Shown: one piece after another, positions 36,783 to 47,677 of the stretch
How positions within the stretch are numbered: position 1 is the first letter of the stretch
Layout: every line of letters begins with the position of its first letter
NCBI GenBank assembly: GCA_964017185.1
Contig: OZ024870.1
Span: forward strand, 30,837,621-30,901,620
Direction: 5' to 3'
DNA: 64,000 nt
From: Rugalucina vietnamica
Taxonomy: Eukaryota > Mollusca > Bivalvia > Lucinida > Lucinidae
Made by a program: the position numbers and the translations under genes
The notes under the pieces: generated by a model
The model's input: only the letters and a program-made list of their open reading frames with translations
The model's database searches: none
What the model was told of the DNA's origin: nothing

Positions 36783-37034
36783 TGAGCCTGTGCGCAAGAA
36801 AAGCAACAACTTGGGATTCTGACCAGGTCTGACACAAACTGGGCTGTACAGTCACAGAAGTAGATTAGAAGCTTGAAATTTCAATTTTAAGAAGAGGAGG
36901 AAGTGTACTATCTGTGTGGCGAAAACAAAGGTGCTGATCAGCTTCGCAGTTAATGCGAAGCTGATAACTGCGAAGCTATTCTGCATCTTTGTTTTCACAT
37001 TTGCAGATTGTTGGTTTTCCCATGCAGTAGCTCA
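36783..37034. mobile_element. Palindromic MITE, copy 4 (core enlarged)
   Basis: Starts tgagcctgtgcgcaagaaaa and ends ttttcccatgcagtagctca. The internal palindrome is altered, with an extra gataactgcgaagct segment. Confidence 0.8.
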
Positions 37035-37389
37035 AAAATGTCATCAATAGTTTTCATGATGTAAGGTTTGGAACAACCAGCCCCGCAACCAGCATCATAA
37101 TTTCAAACTTTCACATCTCTGATATTTCTGAAGATAGTTTCTCCAAATTTTCAGTAATATTCATAAAATCTAAATGTCAGAGCAAGCTTCTGTGAATATT
37201 TCAGTTTTTAAATTTTATTGCCTTGCCAAAAAGGTCCCTTTTGTCAGATCTTGGTCCATAATTTTATTCATATGTATGTTGAATTGTTTTAAAGTGTCAT
37301 TGTTTCATTTAAATTTGTAATGTAAATATGTGTGTAGAAAATCCATAATTTCTATGAATCTTTAATTGCATAAACAATTGCATGTTTGT

Positions 37390-37520
37390 TTACAGCCAGT
37401 TTGTTTTGTGGTTTAACGTCCCAGTCAACAATTTTTAGTCATTTCTGGATGAGGCCACTGCTTCCAGGGTGTCAACCTGTACTATGTTAAAGGGTCAATG
37501 AGTCTTGCTCTAAAGACACA
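37390..37520 (-). mobile_element. Truncated SINE related to the one at 28.2 kb
   Basis: Shares 'ttaacgtcccagtcaacaat', 'gcttccagggtgtcaacc' and 'cttgctctaaagacacaa' with the SINE body on the same strand. The tRNA-like head is missing. Confidence 0.65.
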
Positions 37521-37641
37521 AACTGGAAGTGGTACATCAGGAAAACATGTCCCTGCAATATATGCCCCTTTAACCCCCCCCCCTTTTTTATATAGAAAAC
37601 TGGGGTTTGCAGGGGTATACCTAATTTTCTTAATTTTTGAT

Positions 37642-37722
37642 CCAAAACGTACATTGTGGGTACTCCTTGGAACCGCCTTGCCGAGGCGGTTCTAACGTGT
37701 ACCCACAATGTATGTTTTGAGC
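37642..37722. repeat. Inverted repeat, ~35-bp arms
   Basis: Arms caaaacgtacattgtgggta and ccgcctt, with complementary aaggcgg-like and tacccacaatgtatgttttg on the other side. The centre is gccgaggc. Confidence 0.75.
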
Positions 37723-38112
37723 TAAAATATTAAAAACGTCAAAATTTTCAATTTTTTAAGCTGAAAAAATTCTCTGTATATTGCATGGGCAAGTTTTCGT
37801 AATGACCTCTCAATCTGGCTAGGTTAACCACAGGGCTAACAGCTGTTCAATTACTGTGAATCTTATCTGCACCTTTGGTTTCCTATGACAGATTTTATCA
37901 CGATATAAATGTTGATACTATGTGTGTTTCTCAGGAATTGCCGATTAGGCTTTAATCCAATGATGAAATCCACTGTTTGTTTAAGAAACATGCAAACTCA
38001 AACTGTTATTATTACACTTCATATTTATCGACTGTTACTCCAGAAAATAAATTGTTAGTCCTTCATATGTACACAATTTGGTTATTTATTTATTCCCACA
38101 AGCATTGCATTT

Positions 38113-38280
38113 GCCTCATCATGAGAAAATCGGATTTTGGCTTATGCGAATACAAAGGCGCAGGAACTGCGAAGCTGATCAGCGTCTTTGTTTTTGCCAC
38201 ACGGATAGTACATTTTCTCTTCTTCTTAAAGCCAAAATTCAAGCTTCTAGCCTGCTTCTGTGACTGTACAGGTCCGTTGC
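38113..38280. mobile_element. Palindromic MITE, copy 5 (right end missing)
   Basis: Carries the left end (cctcatcatgagaaaat), a shortened core with gaactgcgaagctgatcagc and the 'cacggatagta' segment, then stops at 'gactgtacaggtccgt'. Confidence 0.75.
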
Positions 38281-38569
38281 CTTGTAACTCGAAGGCATCG
38301 TAAGTTTCCCTACTTAAGACATACTTAAGATGACCATCTTAAAAGGTTCGCCCTTACTATTCCAGTTACTCTAAGCTATCGTAACTTTTTCAAATGAAGG
38401 TGCCACTTCGTAAGATAAGACGACGCCAAAGTTACAATGCTGTTTAGTTGTCATCGTAACTTAAGGTCCTTTTCAGTTATTCACCATAATCCGTAAGATG
38501 TAATTATGTTGGTCGGAAGTTGATCTTAAGCTTAAGATGGCTTTGAGTTACCAACCCCTGGTCAGAAAC

Positions 38570-38740
38570 AGGCTTGGGCAGCATTAGTTAGCAAAGTAAT
38601 GCATTGTCATTAGCATTAAAACTGATTTGGAGCATTGGCATTAGCTAGTTTATAAAAACAATACATTGGCATTAGCATTATTTGACAAAATAATGCATTG
38701 TCATTAGCATTAGTTTTCAGGTTATTTTGCGGGGTAGGTG
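38570..38740. repeat. GCATTAG-repeat arm, left of the LTR element
   Basis: Begins ggcttgggcagcattagtta and continues as an array of gcattag/cattggc words. The complementary arm, ending in taatgcattgcccaagcc, lies at 49,556-49,735 on the far side of the LTR retrotransposon. Confidence 0.75.
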
Positions 38741-39093
38741 CTGGAATGACTAATCCCAAAATGTCTACTCCCAAAATGTCTATTAGCGAAATGTCTATTC
38801 CAATAATGTCCACTGTGGTAAAATGTCTATTCCCATTATGTCTACTATACATACTATATAAAAGTTTAAATAGCCAGTTAAATTTTTGGTTATTTTAACA
38901 GTTTTAAGTTTTATATTTTCATTCAATCTTGCCCATTGTTTATTTCATTTAACCGTTAATAAAATTCATTGAATCACCATTTTATTACAGTAGGCATTTT
39001 GGGAATATACATTTTGGCACAGTAGACATTATTGGAAATATACATTTTAGAAGTAGACATTTTGGGAATAGACATTCTAGCACTACCCCATTT
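38727..39093. mobile_element. Fold-back element of reiterated AAATGTCTAYTCCC
   Basis: Left end gcggggtaggtgctggaatg. The right end is complementary (cattctagcactacccca). The left half (about 38755-38850) repeats aaatgtctattccc words; the right half (about 38985-39075) repeats the complement. It inserted at the edge of the GCATTAG arm. Confidence 0.75.
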
Positions 39094-39230
39094 TGCAATA
39101 GGCAATTGAACCAGTGCAATCATGTGCTGTACATGTATCTTCATTGAACATTTAATCAACTGTCATATATTGCCGATTCTGGTACTTCAAAGTTATTTAA
39201 CACATTCATAAAAAGATGATGAATTCAGTA

Positions 39231-39234
39231 TAAG
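39231..39234. other. Target-site duplication, left copy
   Basis: TAAG directly before the 5' LTR, repeated at 49145-49148 after the 3' LTR. Confidence 0.75.
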
Positions 39235-40694
39235 TGTCACAGTGTGACAATTCTGCCCAATTTGTATATATGATAATAAAGATAATAATAAAAAAAATCA
39301 TAAAAAAAATAATAATAATAATATACAATGAAGAACATACAAAGAAAAGAAGAAGAAGAATAGAAAGAAGAACATATTTTACATTGCAAAATTTAGAATT
39401 TTTAGAAATGTCTTTTGTAACACATGATTAATTTTGATAGTTCTGCTCATAGTTGTAAATCATATTTTACTTTTACTCAGGAAAATGGAAATTGTTTATT
39501 AACTCTAAATTGACATAAATAATCTCAACTCTTTGTCACAGCTGTTTGGCTTCAAAACTCAGGTGTGTAATATTTTGTTTTTATCACCTCTTGAGTGACT
39601 TGAATTGTTTGGCAGGAAAAATAGTGATTAAGTGATTGGCAGCAATAACTGATCTCAGACAACTAATTGATGTGTGTCACTTTGCTCACAGGACACAGTT
39701 CACTAATCTTTTTAAACAATCAAACACTTTTGTAAGAATTAGCTTTTGGCACTTTGGCTTCCTAAACTGAGTAATGTCACTCTTTCGGCCCAAAACATAT
39801 AAATAGTCTTTGGAAAAATTGTAACTTCAGTCTTGCAAAGGAATCAAACTTGCAAAGTTATTGAATCCTACTACAAGTAGTGGACTCAGCTATTCTCCAA
39901 ACTTGAGATAGCTTAATATTGTGAATCTGGATTATGTTGGAATAGTGAAACTGAGGAAGGACTTGAAGATAAGTAAAACTTGAATTTATGCTTTGAACTT
40001 TAAATAACATTGTTATTGAAACTAAAGAAGAAAATAAGAAATAAACTTTGCAAAGAAAATAGGAGTGAATTTATGAGAAGAAACTGATTAAGAACTGAAC
40101 TTTGAAATAATCTATTATCCAGACATAGTGAACATAAATTGTGAACGAGCAGAACTATCTACATGTATTAAATAAGAATTGTTTTACGAAATTTATGAAC
40201 TGTGCTATATATATGTGAAATACAAAGATTAGAAGAAACATTTGATAAATCAGAAATAACAATTAAACTTTGGGAACTTTACAATCTTGTTCGGACTTGT
40301 GAATTTAAACCGACAAACTTTACGTGTCTAGATTAGGTATTATCGAAATAACTTATCTAGACCGGACCCCGTGACCAGAGACACTCCATGATACCAACGT
40401 GAGCTAATTCCCCCAAATCTGCAAAGTTGGTATCTTGTCTCGTGTGAGGCTTCTTTGGGTGGAACGTTTCGGCAACAAAGTTATTAATCAGCCGCAGCAG
40501 TCATCATATAGAGTGTACATCATAACGTGTATCACTTAGAGATAACTGTTAAAAATAAACTGACTTAATAGCTCTTTCCCGAAATCGGACTACATCATAA
40601 ATCTACGCTATAAGAAACAACGTCAAACAACGACCCCATACACGCCGACGTCACCAACGACCCCAGAGAAGGCCCCCACACCCTAACGGTCGCA
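39235..40694 (+). repeat. 5' LTR
   Basis: TGTCACAGTG ... GGTCGCA. TATAAATA at 39798-39805 is a likely promoter and AATAAA at 40554-40559 a likely polyadenylation signal, giving a U3 of roughly 590 bp. Long for Gypsy. Confidence 0.93.
39798..39805 (+). promoter_or_regulatory. LTR TATA box
   Basis: TATAAATA in the middle of the LTR, the only good TATA-like word followed by non-repetitive leader. The copy in the 3' LTR is identical. Confidence 0.55.
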
Positions 40695-40696
40695 TG

Positions 40697-40714
40697 TGGT
40701 AGGAGAAACAACGG
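40697..40714 (+). other. Candidate primer-binding site
   Basis: tggtaggagaaacaacgg begins two bases after the LTR end. It starts with TGG as expected for pairing with a tRNA 3' CCA. The tRNA species was not identified. Confidence 0.55.
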
Positions 40715-40987
40715 GTAGATCCAACGGTATCAAGACTTAAGTACATTAAAGATCAACAAGTGGCAACTTTAATTAAAACTAAGTGTTCGATAAATCAGTG
40801 TTAATGATAAATAAATGTGTATTAATCATAAGTGTTAAGAAAGTGTAAATTTAGTGTTAAAAGTTAAATTTGTGTTACAAATAACAGTGACTTAAGGATA
40901 AAAATTCTACTGGTGGATCATCAGTCGCAGAGCAACAGACAAAAAGAATTACAGTAACAAAGAACTCAAGCAAATCATCTTAGATTG

Positions 40988-40993
40988 GTGAGT
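40988..40993 (+). promoter_or_regulatory. Candidate splice donor in the retrotransposon leader
   Basis: gattg|gtgagtaca is a strong consensus 5' splice site about 900 bp before the pol ATG. Possible acceptors are listed under the leader repeat. Confidence 0.5.
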
Positions 40994-41384
40994 ACAGTCT
41001 TTTGTATACATGCTTCTTCATATGTCTGTTTTATATGTGACTATATATATGTGACCACAGGTTGATGGTATATACTGAAATCTTTATTGTTTCAAATCAA
41101 GGAGTGAAATTTGAAAGCAAATTAAGGTGCAATGAAATAAATTGAGGACCAAAAGTAAACAAAAATAAGTTTCATCATTTTTTTTTTGCACAAGTGTATA
41201 AAAAAATCGAGTATTTAAAATAAGTGTAACTGTATTAAGTGAAATTGAATAAAAGTTATTAATCAATGGAAGTGTAATGAAATATTTCATCTGAATAACA
41301 ACTGCAAGTGTTAATTAAGTGAGTTCAAAGTATAAGTCTTTACTGCTGCATCTTTTTTTCATCAAGACTTAGCTACAATAATCT

Positions 41385-41715
41385 TATAACTGCAACTGCA
41401 CTTTGGTTAACAGCTACAACTGTAATTTAGTTTTACAACTGCAACTGCATTTTGATTTCTAGAGTTGCAACTGCATTTTGATTTTTACAGCTGCAACTGC
41501 ATTTGTATTTTACAGCTGCAACTGCATTTGCATTTTTACAGCTGAAACTGCATTTTGATTTTTGCAACTGCGACTGCATTTTGATTTTTACAGCTGCAAC
41601 TGCATTTTGATTTTACAATTGCAACTGCATTTTGATTTTTACAGCTGCAAACGGCATTTTGATTTTTACAACTGCAACTGCATTTTTGCTGAAAATTTCC
41701 ATAACAACAACTGCA
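41385..41715 (+). repeat. Leader tandem repeat, ~26-bp unit with acceptor-like TTTTACAG
   Basis: About twelve imperfect copies of 'gatttttacagctgcaactg' plus 'cattt'. Five units end in TTTTACAG (AG at 41490, 41515, 41541, 41593 and 41644) preceded by T-rich sequence, the form of a 3' splice site. It lies where gag would be expected. Confidence 0.85.
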
Positions 41716-41897
41716 TTTTTTTGCAACATTTTATATTGACAACTATAATTTAAAACCAAGATAAGTATTTTTGATTAAAATTCATTGCATAAGCTAATTG
41801 CTAGGTCAAACTAAAATAAAACCTGTCACAAAATATAAGTAAGTCTTACTTAAATCAAGTTAAAGGGACATAAACATTGAAAAGCAGTTAATTAAGT

Positions 41898-44800
41898 ATG
41901 GCTCCAAGGTGGAAAAACAGAAGACAGTGGTTATGCTCAAGGCAAGCATGTAAGTCAGAAAACAAAGTAGACCCTGATTGTCCTGTGCTAAACTTTACGC
42001 CAAAGTTAAACAAAAACAAAATGAACATTAAGTTTGGCAAACATAGTGTACAATGCTTAGTAGATAGTGGCGCCGGGATCTCGGCAATTAGTAAACATTT
42101 ACTTAGCAGTGTAGCTCCTGAAGCAATTGTTAGACCTGCTACTTTGACAAATATTGTTGGTGTATGTGGTGAAATACACCAGGTACTTGGTCAAGTTGAC
42201 CTTGAATTTGAATGTGAAGGCTTGTTCTTTAAGCAGCGTTTCTATGTGTTTGTACATTTACATGTGTCAGTCTTGGTGGGCTTAGACTTCATGAATGCAA
42301 ATAATGTGACCTTGACATTTGGTGAGGTCGAAATTTCAGTGCCCCTAGGTCAGGCAGCATCAGTTTCAAGTATCAAAGTTCCAGTGACACCTGTTACTAG
42401 TGATCAGACAGCATTTGCCTACACTACAAAGGAGGTCATTATACCACCACACAGTGAGGCTATAGTCCCCATTAGAATTTCAGGTTTTGCTAACCAATCG
42501 GTTGTTCTGATTGAGCCAAAGCTCAACTTGAGTGATATTTCATTGGTTGGTGGAAAGAATTTGTGCACTGTCGAAAATTCAAAAGGTGTGTATAGGTTGA
42601 TGAACCCTACAAATTTGCCAGTGTTTCTCAAAGCAAATCAGAGATTGGCCAAGGTCAGTTCTGTTGACCTTAACTCAGTATTTGACATGAAAGAGCCAAA
42701 TGAGGCTCATGTGTTCAGCATGGGTGAAACTTCCCATAAGGCTGACCATGAACAAGTGATTAAGGACTTGGGAATAAACTTGGATAATACTGACTTATCT
42801 GAAGATCAGAAAAATAGGTTGTACCAATTTCTTGGGAATAATAGGGACATTTTCGCTAAGGATATCTCAGAACTTGGAGTTACAAATGTTCACACTCATA
42901 CCATCAATACTGGGAATGCTCCTCCTGTCAGTTCTGCACCATACAGGCAGACTCCAAAAATGAGAGCTGAACTTGAGCGGCAGCTTGAAGACATGAAAAG
43001 GCATGGTATCATAGAAGAAAGTAACTCTGTTTGGCATTCCCCTGTTGTCATGGTTAAGAAGCCCAACAATGAGTGGCGCTTCTGTGTTGACTACAGGAAG
43101 CTGAATGCTGTAACAGAGCTTATGGCCTTCCCAATACCACACATGACTGAAGTGTTCGATACGCTGGCCGAGTCAAAGGCAGAAATTTTCAGTACATTGG
43201 ATTTGCGCTCTGGATTTTGGCACGTGCCCTTGGACAAGGCAAGTAAGGAAAAGTCAGCTTTCATAACTCATCAAGGAATCTTTGAATTCAATCGCCTCAG
43301 CTTTGGAATGGTCAATGCGCCAATGTCTTTCCAGGCCCTGATGACGAAGGTCCTGAAGAACCTCAATTTCAAGATTGCTCTGGTATACATTGATGACCTC
43401 ATTATCTTCTCTCGGAACTTTGATGAACATTTGCATCATCTGAACTTGGTATTCAATAACTTGAGATCGGCGAACTTGAAACTCAACCCTTCGAAATGCA
43501 GATTGGCAACTAAGGAGGTCAAATATCTTGGACACATTGTTTCTAAACAAGGTTTAAAAGTAAATCCAGAGAATATAGACAAGATCAAAAATTGCCAGAG
43601 ACCCACAAATGTAAAACAGGTTAGGTCAGCATTGGGCATGATGGGCTACTACAGAAAATTCATTCTAGGGTATGCAAAGATAGCACAGCCATTAAATGAC
43701 CTATTAAAGAAGGAAACAAAGTTTGAATGGACAGAACAATGTGAAAGTGCATTTAACAATCTAAAAGATAGGCTTACAAAAGCACCAATATTACGATTCC
43801 CTCAGTTCGATAAAGAATTTACGCTATCCGTCGATAGCTCAGACTATTCCATTGGGTTCGTGCTTAGCCAAGAACATGAAGGTAAGCAACATCCCATTTG
43901 TTTCGGTGGTCGTGCCCTCAGGGACAATGAGCTGAAGTGGCACATTACTGACAAAGAAGGACTAGCATTGGTAGAAGGTATTCAGCACTTCAGGCATTAC
44001 CTGGCAAACAGTAAGTTCACAGTTTTTACAGACAATGTATCTGTGAAGTATCTGCAGAAACTGAAAGACAGTCAAGGTAGGCTAGGTCGCTGGGGAATTC
44101 TTCTCCAAGGCTACAATTTTGACATTAAACATAAATCTGGTTCACAAAACTGCACAGCAGATTTTCTCTCAAGGCAAAGGTACAAGGATTCTTGCTCAAC
44201 AGAATCAAATGATTTGGCCGATCATATCTTCTCTCTCAGTTCTGGTGAGTATACTCAGACAACTCTGATTTACCCCGGTGAAGAGGATACTGAGGTTATG
44301 ATAGCTGCTGCTGAGCCAGGGCGGGACGGAGTTGATGTAGACAGAGACCTTTTCATTGGTCTATCTGTCTATCAGCAGGACTGCCCTGACTTCAGGCATA
44401 TCTATCAGTATCTTGCTCATCATCAGGTACCAGAGAACCCACAATTAGCGCGCACAGTTGTGGCTGAGTCATACAACTATGAAATAGAGGATGGAGTGCT
44501 CATGCACTTCTACTCCAAGAGAGGTAGGCATGTACCTTTGGAAGAGCGTTTGGTAAAACAAATGGCGATTCCACGTTGCCTTAGAGATGAACTGCTGAAG
44601 TCATATCATGACTGCATAGCAGGTGGTGGGCATCAGGGGTTCGAACGGACTTATGCGTCGCTCCGAAACAAGTACTACTGGCCATCTATGTATGAAGACA
44701 TAAGGCAGTATGTCAGGACTTGTGAGGTGTGCCAGCAGTCCAAAAGAGCCTTTAATGCCAAGCCTCCTCCTTTGCAACCACAGGCTGTAGATGATGTATT

Positions 44801-46982
44801 TGGTAGGTGGCAGATGGACATTTTGAGTGGTCTCCCTACAACTAAAGATAAGTATAAACATATTCTTGTGATGGTAGACAGTTACTCAAAATGGGTGGAG
44901 TTATTTCCCTTGAGAACACAGGAAGCCCAAGAGGTTGCTACTGTGATCTTTCGGGAAATAATAAGCCGGTATGGGGCAATGAGGTCAATCTTAAGTGACC
45001 GAGGCCGAAATTTCATGAGCAAGCTGGTACAAGCCTTAGCTGAAATGTTTGACATTAAGCGGCACTTTACAAGTCCATACTACCCAATGACCAATGGTTT
45101 GACAGAGTCAAAGAACATTTATATCTTGCAAGCCCTCAGAGCCTACTGCAAAGGACAGCAGGATGACTGGCCTGAGCTGCTACCAGGTATAATGATGGCA
45201 TATCGGTCAACACCATGCACTCAGTCTACTCAGTTCAGTCCATTTTTCATGCTCTATGGCAGAGAAATGAGACTGCCAATTGACACTGTGCTGCAACCAA
45301 AGGATCATCTTCCTCAGGATCATAAGGTACATCTGAGCAGAATTTTACAGAACTTAGAAGTTTGCAGAAAGATAGCAGGAGAAAATATCAAAGACGCTCA
45401 AGATAAGTACAAATTTCAATATGATAAAAGGTCAAAAGTCCCAGAATACAGGCCAGCGCAAAGAGTATGGCTGTATTGCACCAAAGTTCCGGTAGGTAAG
45501 GCTCCTAAACTGCACAGGAAATGGGTAGGGCCTTATTATATTACAATGTTGGGACCAAACCACACCTACAAACTTAGAAATGTCACAACCAACCTAGAAG
45601 TAAAGTCCCTAGTTAATGCAATGCGTCTGAAACCATACTTTGATCCTGAGGACAGGCCTACCAACCCCCCTGAACAGCTAGCTGACAATGAGGATGAACT
45701 TGATCCAGAAGAACTAGATCAGCCAAAAATACAACAAGGTAAGGCAGGCAATGTGGAAAGGCAAATCAATGATGAACAAAGGCAAAACAATAATGAGCAA
45801 CAAAATGGTAACACAAACCAGAAAAGAGACCGAAGGTCAGAGCCTGAAAGGCAACAGCAAACTGAAACAGTCAGATCAAAACAACAACCCAAGAGGTCAG
45901 TACCTGAAAGGCAAAACAAGGAAGAAACAGAAAGTACAAAAGGTAAACAAACTGTGAAGCCCAGAGATGGTTCACAGAGCAATAGTGTACAAAAGAAAAC
46001 AAACAATGGTGCTCAGGTTAAGCAAAACCAATCTCAAAATAAAACAGGTTCCAATGAAATAGGTAAAACCAATGGTAAGAAATCAAATCTGACAGAGGCA
46101 AATAAAGATTCAAAGAAACAATTTGCAAAAGAGTCTGCTAGAACCAGCAGTGAAAAACAAGGTAATCAAACTAATCAAAACAAACAGAAGGTTAACCAGA
46201 ATTCAAATGATAAACAAAACAAACAGAACAAGAAAGGTATTATCCCCTCATGCATTGACTGTAAGGCAGGAAATTGTAAAACAATAGATGAAAAAGACAT
46301 TAAGGCAATTGTTGCATCTCAAAGGAGTAATCGTGCAATGTACTACAAGCTTAAGTGGCAAGATAATAGTACAGACTGGTATTTTCCATGTAAAATACCA
46401 GGTCATTTAATTAGGGAGTTTCATGCAAATAGGACCATGTCAGGCAAAAAGCGTAAGAAACCACTTCATGATAAGCAACATAAGTTCTTTACTGAAACTC
46501 AAAAGCAGGTAAATGTAGCAGCTAACCTTAATGAAGTTGAAGCTAACCATAGGCCAGCAGTTATAGCAGTTAAGATAATGAATGGTAGGTCCTATTATCT
46601 TGTTAAGTGTGGTAATGCTGAACCACAATGGCAACCAATTTGCATGGCCTTTGATCTTGCAGCTGACATGATAGATACCATTTACAAATCAAGAAAAGAG
46701 CTACTTTATCAGCTTAAGGTTAAAGCAGCGCAAGAATCAAACATTCCCAAGCACTTTGATCAAAATCAGCCAAATCATGCACCTTGTGTCAAGTTCATAC
46801 ATGAAAAGGAACTGCGCACAGATGGCCAGTGGTATTGCTTCATGAGCTTTGGCAAACCAGAGATTCCACCTGGATGGATGAGTTTGCAAAACATACCACC
46901 TGGCGTTTCTGAGAAATTCATCAAATTCCTCTCAAAAGAGTATGAAACCTTTGTAGAAACAGATCCTTATGCAAAATATTAG
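41898..46982 (+). CDS. Gypsy Pol polyprotein with chromodomain-like C-terminal extension, 1,694 aa
   Basis: Encodes the enzymes for reverse transcription and integration. An aspartic protease DSGAG is at residues 56-60. RT has FCVDYRKLN near 393 and YIDD at 497-500. RNase H has VDSSDYSIG from 645. Integrase has a zinc-binding H904, H912, C942, C945 and a catalytic triad D974, D1034, E1070 with the usual 35-residue D-E spacing. A GPY module is near 1211. Then comes a Q/N/K-rich linker (about 1255-1455) and two or three chromodomain-like modules (about 1467-1512, 1553-1602, 1627-1681). The frame is intact with all catalytic residues, so the enzyme may be active. It begins almost directly at the protease with no CCHC box or Gag. 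It is longer than typical Gypsy Pol because of the C-terminal ~440 residues. Confidence 0.93.
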   Translation: MAPRWKNRRQWLCSRQACKSENKVDPDCPVLNFTPKLNKNKMNIKFGKHSVQCLVDSGAGISAISKHLLSSVAPEAIVRPATLTNIVGVCGEIHQVLGQVDLEFECEGLFFKQRFYVFVHLHVSVLVGLDFMNANNVTLTFGEVEISVPLGQAASVSSIKVPVTPVTSDQTAFAYTTKEVIIPPHSEAIVPIRISGFANQSVVLIEPKLNLSDISLVGGKNLCTVENSKGVYRLMNPTNLPVFLKANQRLAKVSSVDLNSVFDMKEPNEAHVFSMGETSHKADHEQVIKDLGINLDNTDLSEDQKNRLYQFLGNNRDIFAKDISELGVTNVHTHTINTGNAPPVSSAPYRQTPKMRAELERQLEDMKRHGIIEESNSVWHSPVVMVKKPNNEWRFCVDYRKLNAVTELMAFPIPHMTEVFDTLAESKAEIFSTLDLRSGFWHVPLDKASKEKSAFITHQGIFEFNRLSFGMVNAPMSFQALMTKVLKNLNFKIALVYIDDLIIFSRNFDEHLHHLNLVFNNLRSANLKLNPSKCRLATKEVKYLGHIVSKQGLKVNPENIDKIKNCQRPTNVKQVRSALGMMGYYRKFILGYAKIAQPLNDLLKKETKFEWTEQCESAFNNLKDRLTKAPILRFPQFDKEFTLSVDSSDYSIGFVLSQEHEGKQHPICFGGRALRDNELKWHITDKEGLALVEGIQHFRHYLANSKFTVFTDNVSVKYLQKLKDSQGRLGRWGILLQGYNFDIKHKSGSQNCTADFLSRQRYKDSCSTESNDLADHIFSLSSGEYTQTTLIYPGEEDTEVMIAAAEPGRDGVDVDRDLFIGLSVYQQDCPDFRHIYQYLAHHQVPENPQLARTVVAESYNYEIEDGVLMHFYSKRGRHVPLEERLVKQMAIPRCLRDELLKSYHDCIAGGGHQGFERTYASLRNKYYWPSMYEDIRQYVRTCEVCQQSKRAFNAKPPPLQPQAVDDVFGRWQMDILSGLPTTKDKYKHILVMVDSYSKWVELFPLRTQEAQEVATVIFREIISRYGAMRSILSDRGRNFMSKLVQALAEMFDIKRHFTSPYYPMTNGLTESKNIYILQALRAYCKGQQDDWPELLPGIMMAYRSTPCTQSTQFSPFFMLYGREMRLPIDTVLQPKDHLPQDHKVHLSRILQNLEVCRKIAGENIKDAQDKYKFQYDKRSKVPEYRPAQRVWLYCTKVPVGKAPKLHRKWVGPYYITMLGPNHTYKLRNVTTNLEVKSLVNAMRLKPYFDPEDRPTNPPEQLADNEDELDPEELDQPKIQQGKAGNVERQINDEQRQNNNEQQNGNTNQKRDRRSEPERQQQTETVRSKQQPKRSVPERQNKEETESTKGKQTVKPRDGSQSNSVQKKTNNGAQVKQNQSQNKTGSNEIGKTNGKKSNLTEANKDSKKQFAKESARTSSEKQGNQTNQNKQKVNQNSNDKQNKQNKKGIIPSCIDCKAGNCKTIDEKDIKAIVASQRSNRAMYYKLKWQDNSTDWYFPCKIPGHLIREFHANRTMSGKKRKKPLHDKQHKFFTETQKQVNVAANLNEVEANHRPAVIAVKIMNGRSYYLVKCGNAEPQWQPICMAFDLAADMIDTIYKSRKELLYQLKVKAAQESNIPKHFDQNQPNHAPCVKFIHEKELRTDGQWYCFMSFGKPEIPPGWMSLQNIPPGVSEKFIKFLSKEYETFVETDPYAKY

Positions 46983-47661
46983 AAATGTAATGGTGGGCTA
47001 GACTTTGATATTGCAAGGGTACATTTTCTTTACCTTAGTTATACTTTGGTGTTTAATAGTGCTATGAAGTTTATGGAGAGCTCCCATTTCTTCAACCCCT
47101 GCCCTTGTTCTGTCAGATTTTAGTAATTCTTTATCAAATTTAATCAGAGAGAAATTTCAAAACCAACACCACCTTCGAAAATTAATGATTTTAATTGAAA
47201 ATTTAAGAATACAAATTTATAATGATTGAAATTCGAAAACATGTACTTAAGTGTATTACCTTGGTCACAATATGGCATAAAACAGGGATTTGAGGCTGCA
47301 TATTGCGCAAAGGACTGTACAACCCAAGGGATGGTTTGCTATAATTTACAGTGAATAAATCTAAAATGAACAGTGAATAAACATAATATGAACAGTGCTT
47401 TAACAAACTCAATATAATCATTTTTCATGCTTTAATAACCTTCTTGTTTCAGCAATGCTTAAATTTGTTTTGTTTACCATTTATCATCAATTAATTGGCT
47501 CTATTGTGTGTTATTACATATTATGCATAAACTAAGCAATGAGGTTGGAACAAGCAATCATGCATCAGTGTCTGAACAATGAAAAACCGATCGGTGTACA
47601 TATTGTAAATAAAGTGTTGTTTTTCTGTCTCACACAGCAAAGTTTGGGGACAAACTTAATA
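46983..47661 (+). other. Region between pol and polypurine tract
   Basis: About 680 bp without a coding frame on the plus strand. No env. Contains two gaataaa words near 47353 and 47386. Confidence 0.6.
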
Positions 47662-47675
47662 AAGGTAGGGGGAAT
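47662..47675 (+). other. Polypurine tract
   Basis: aaaggtagggggaa immediately before the 3' LTR. Confidence 0.8.
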
Positions 47676-47677
47676 CT

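Noticed and set aside
36523-36855. 110-codon minus-strand frame
   Set aside because: Its start lies in a MITE copy and it has no domain.
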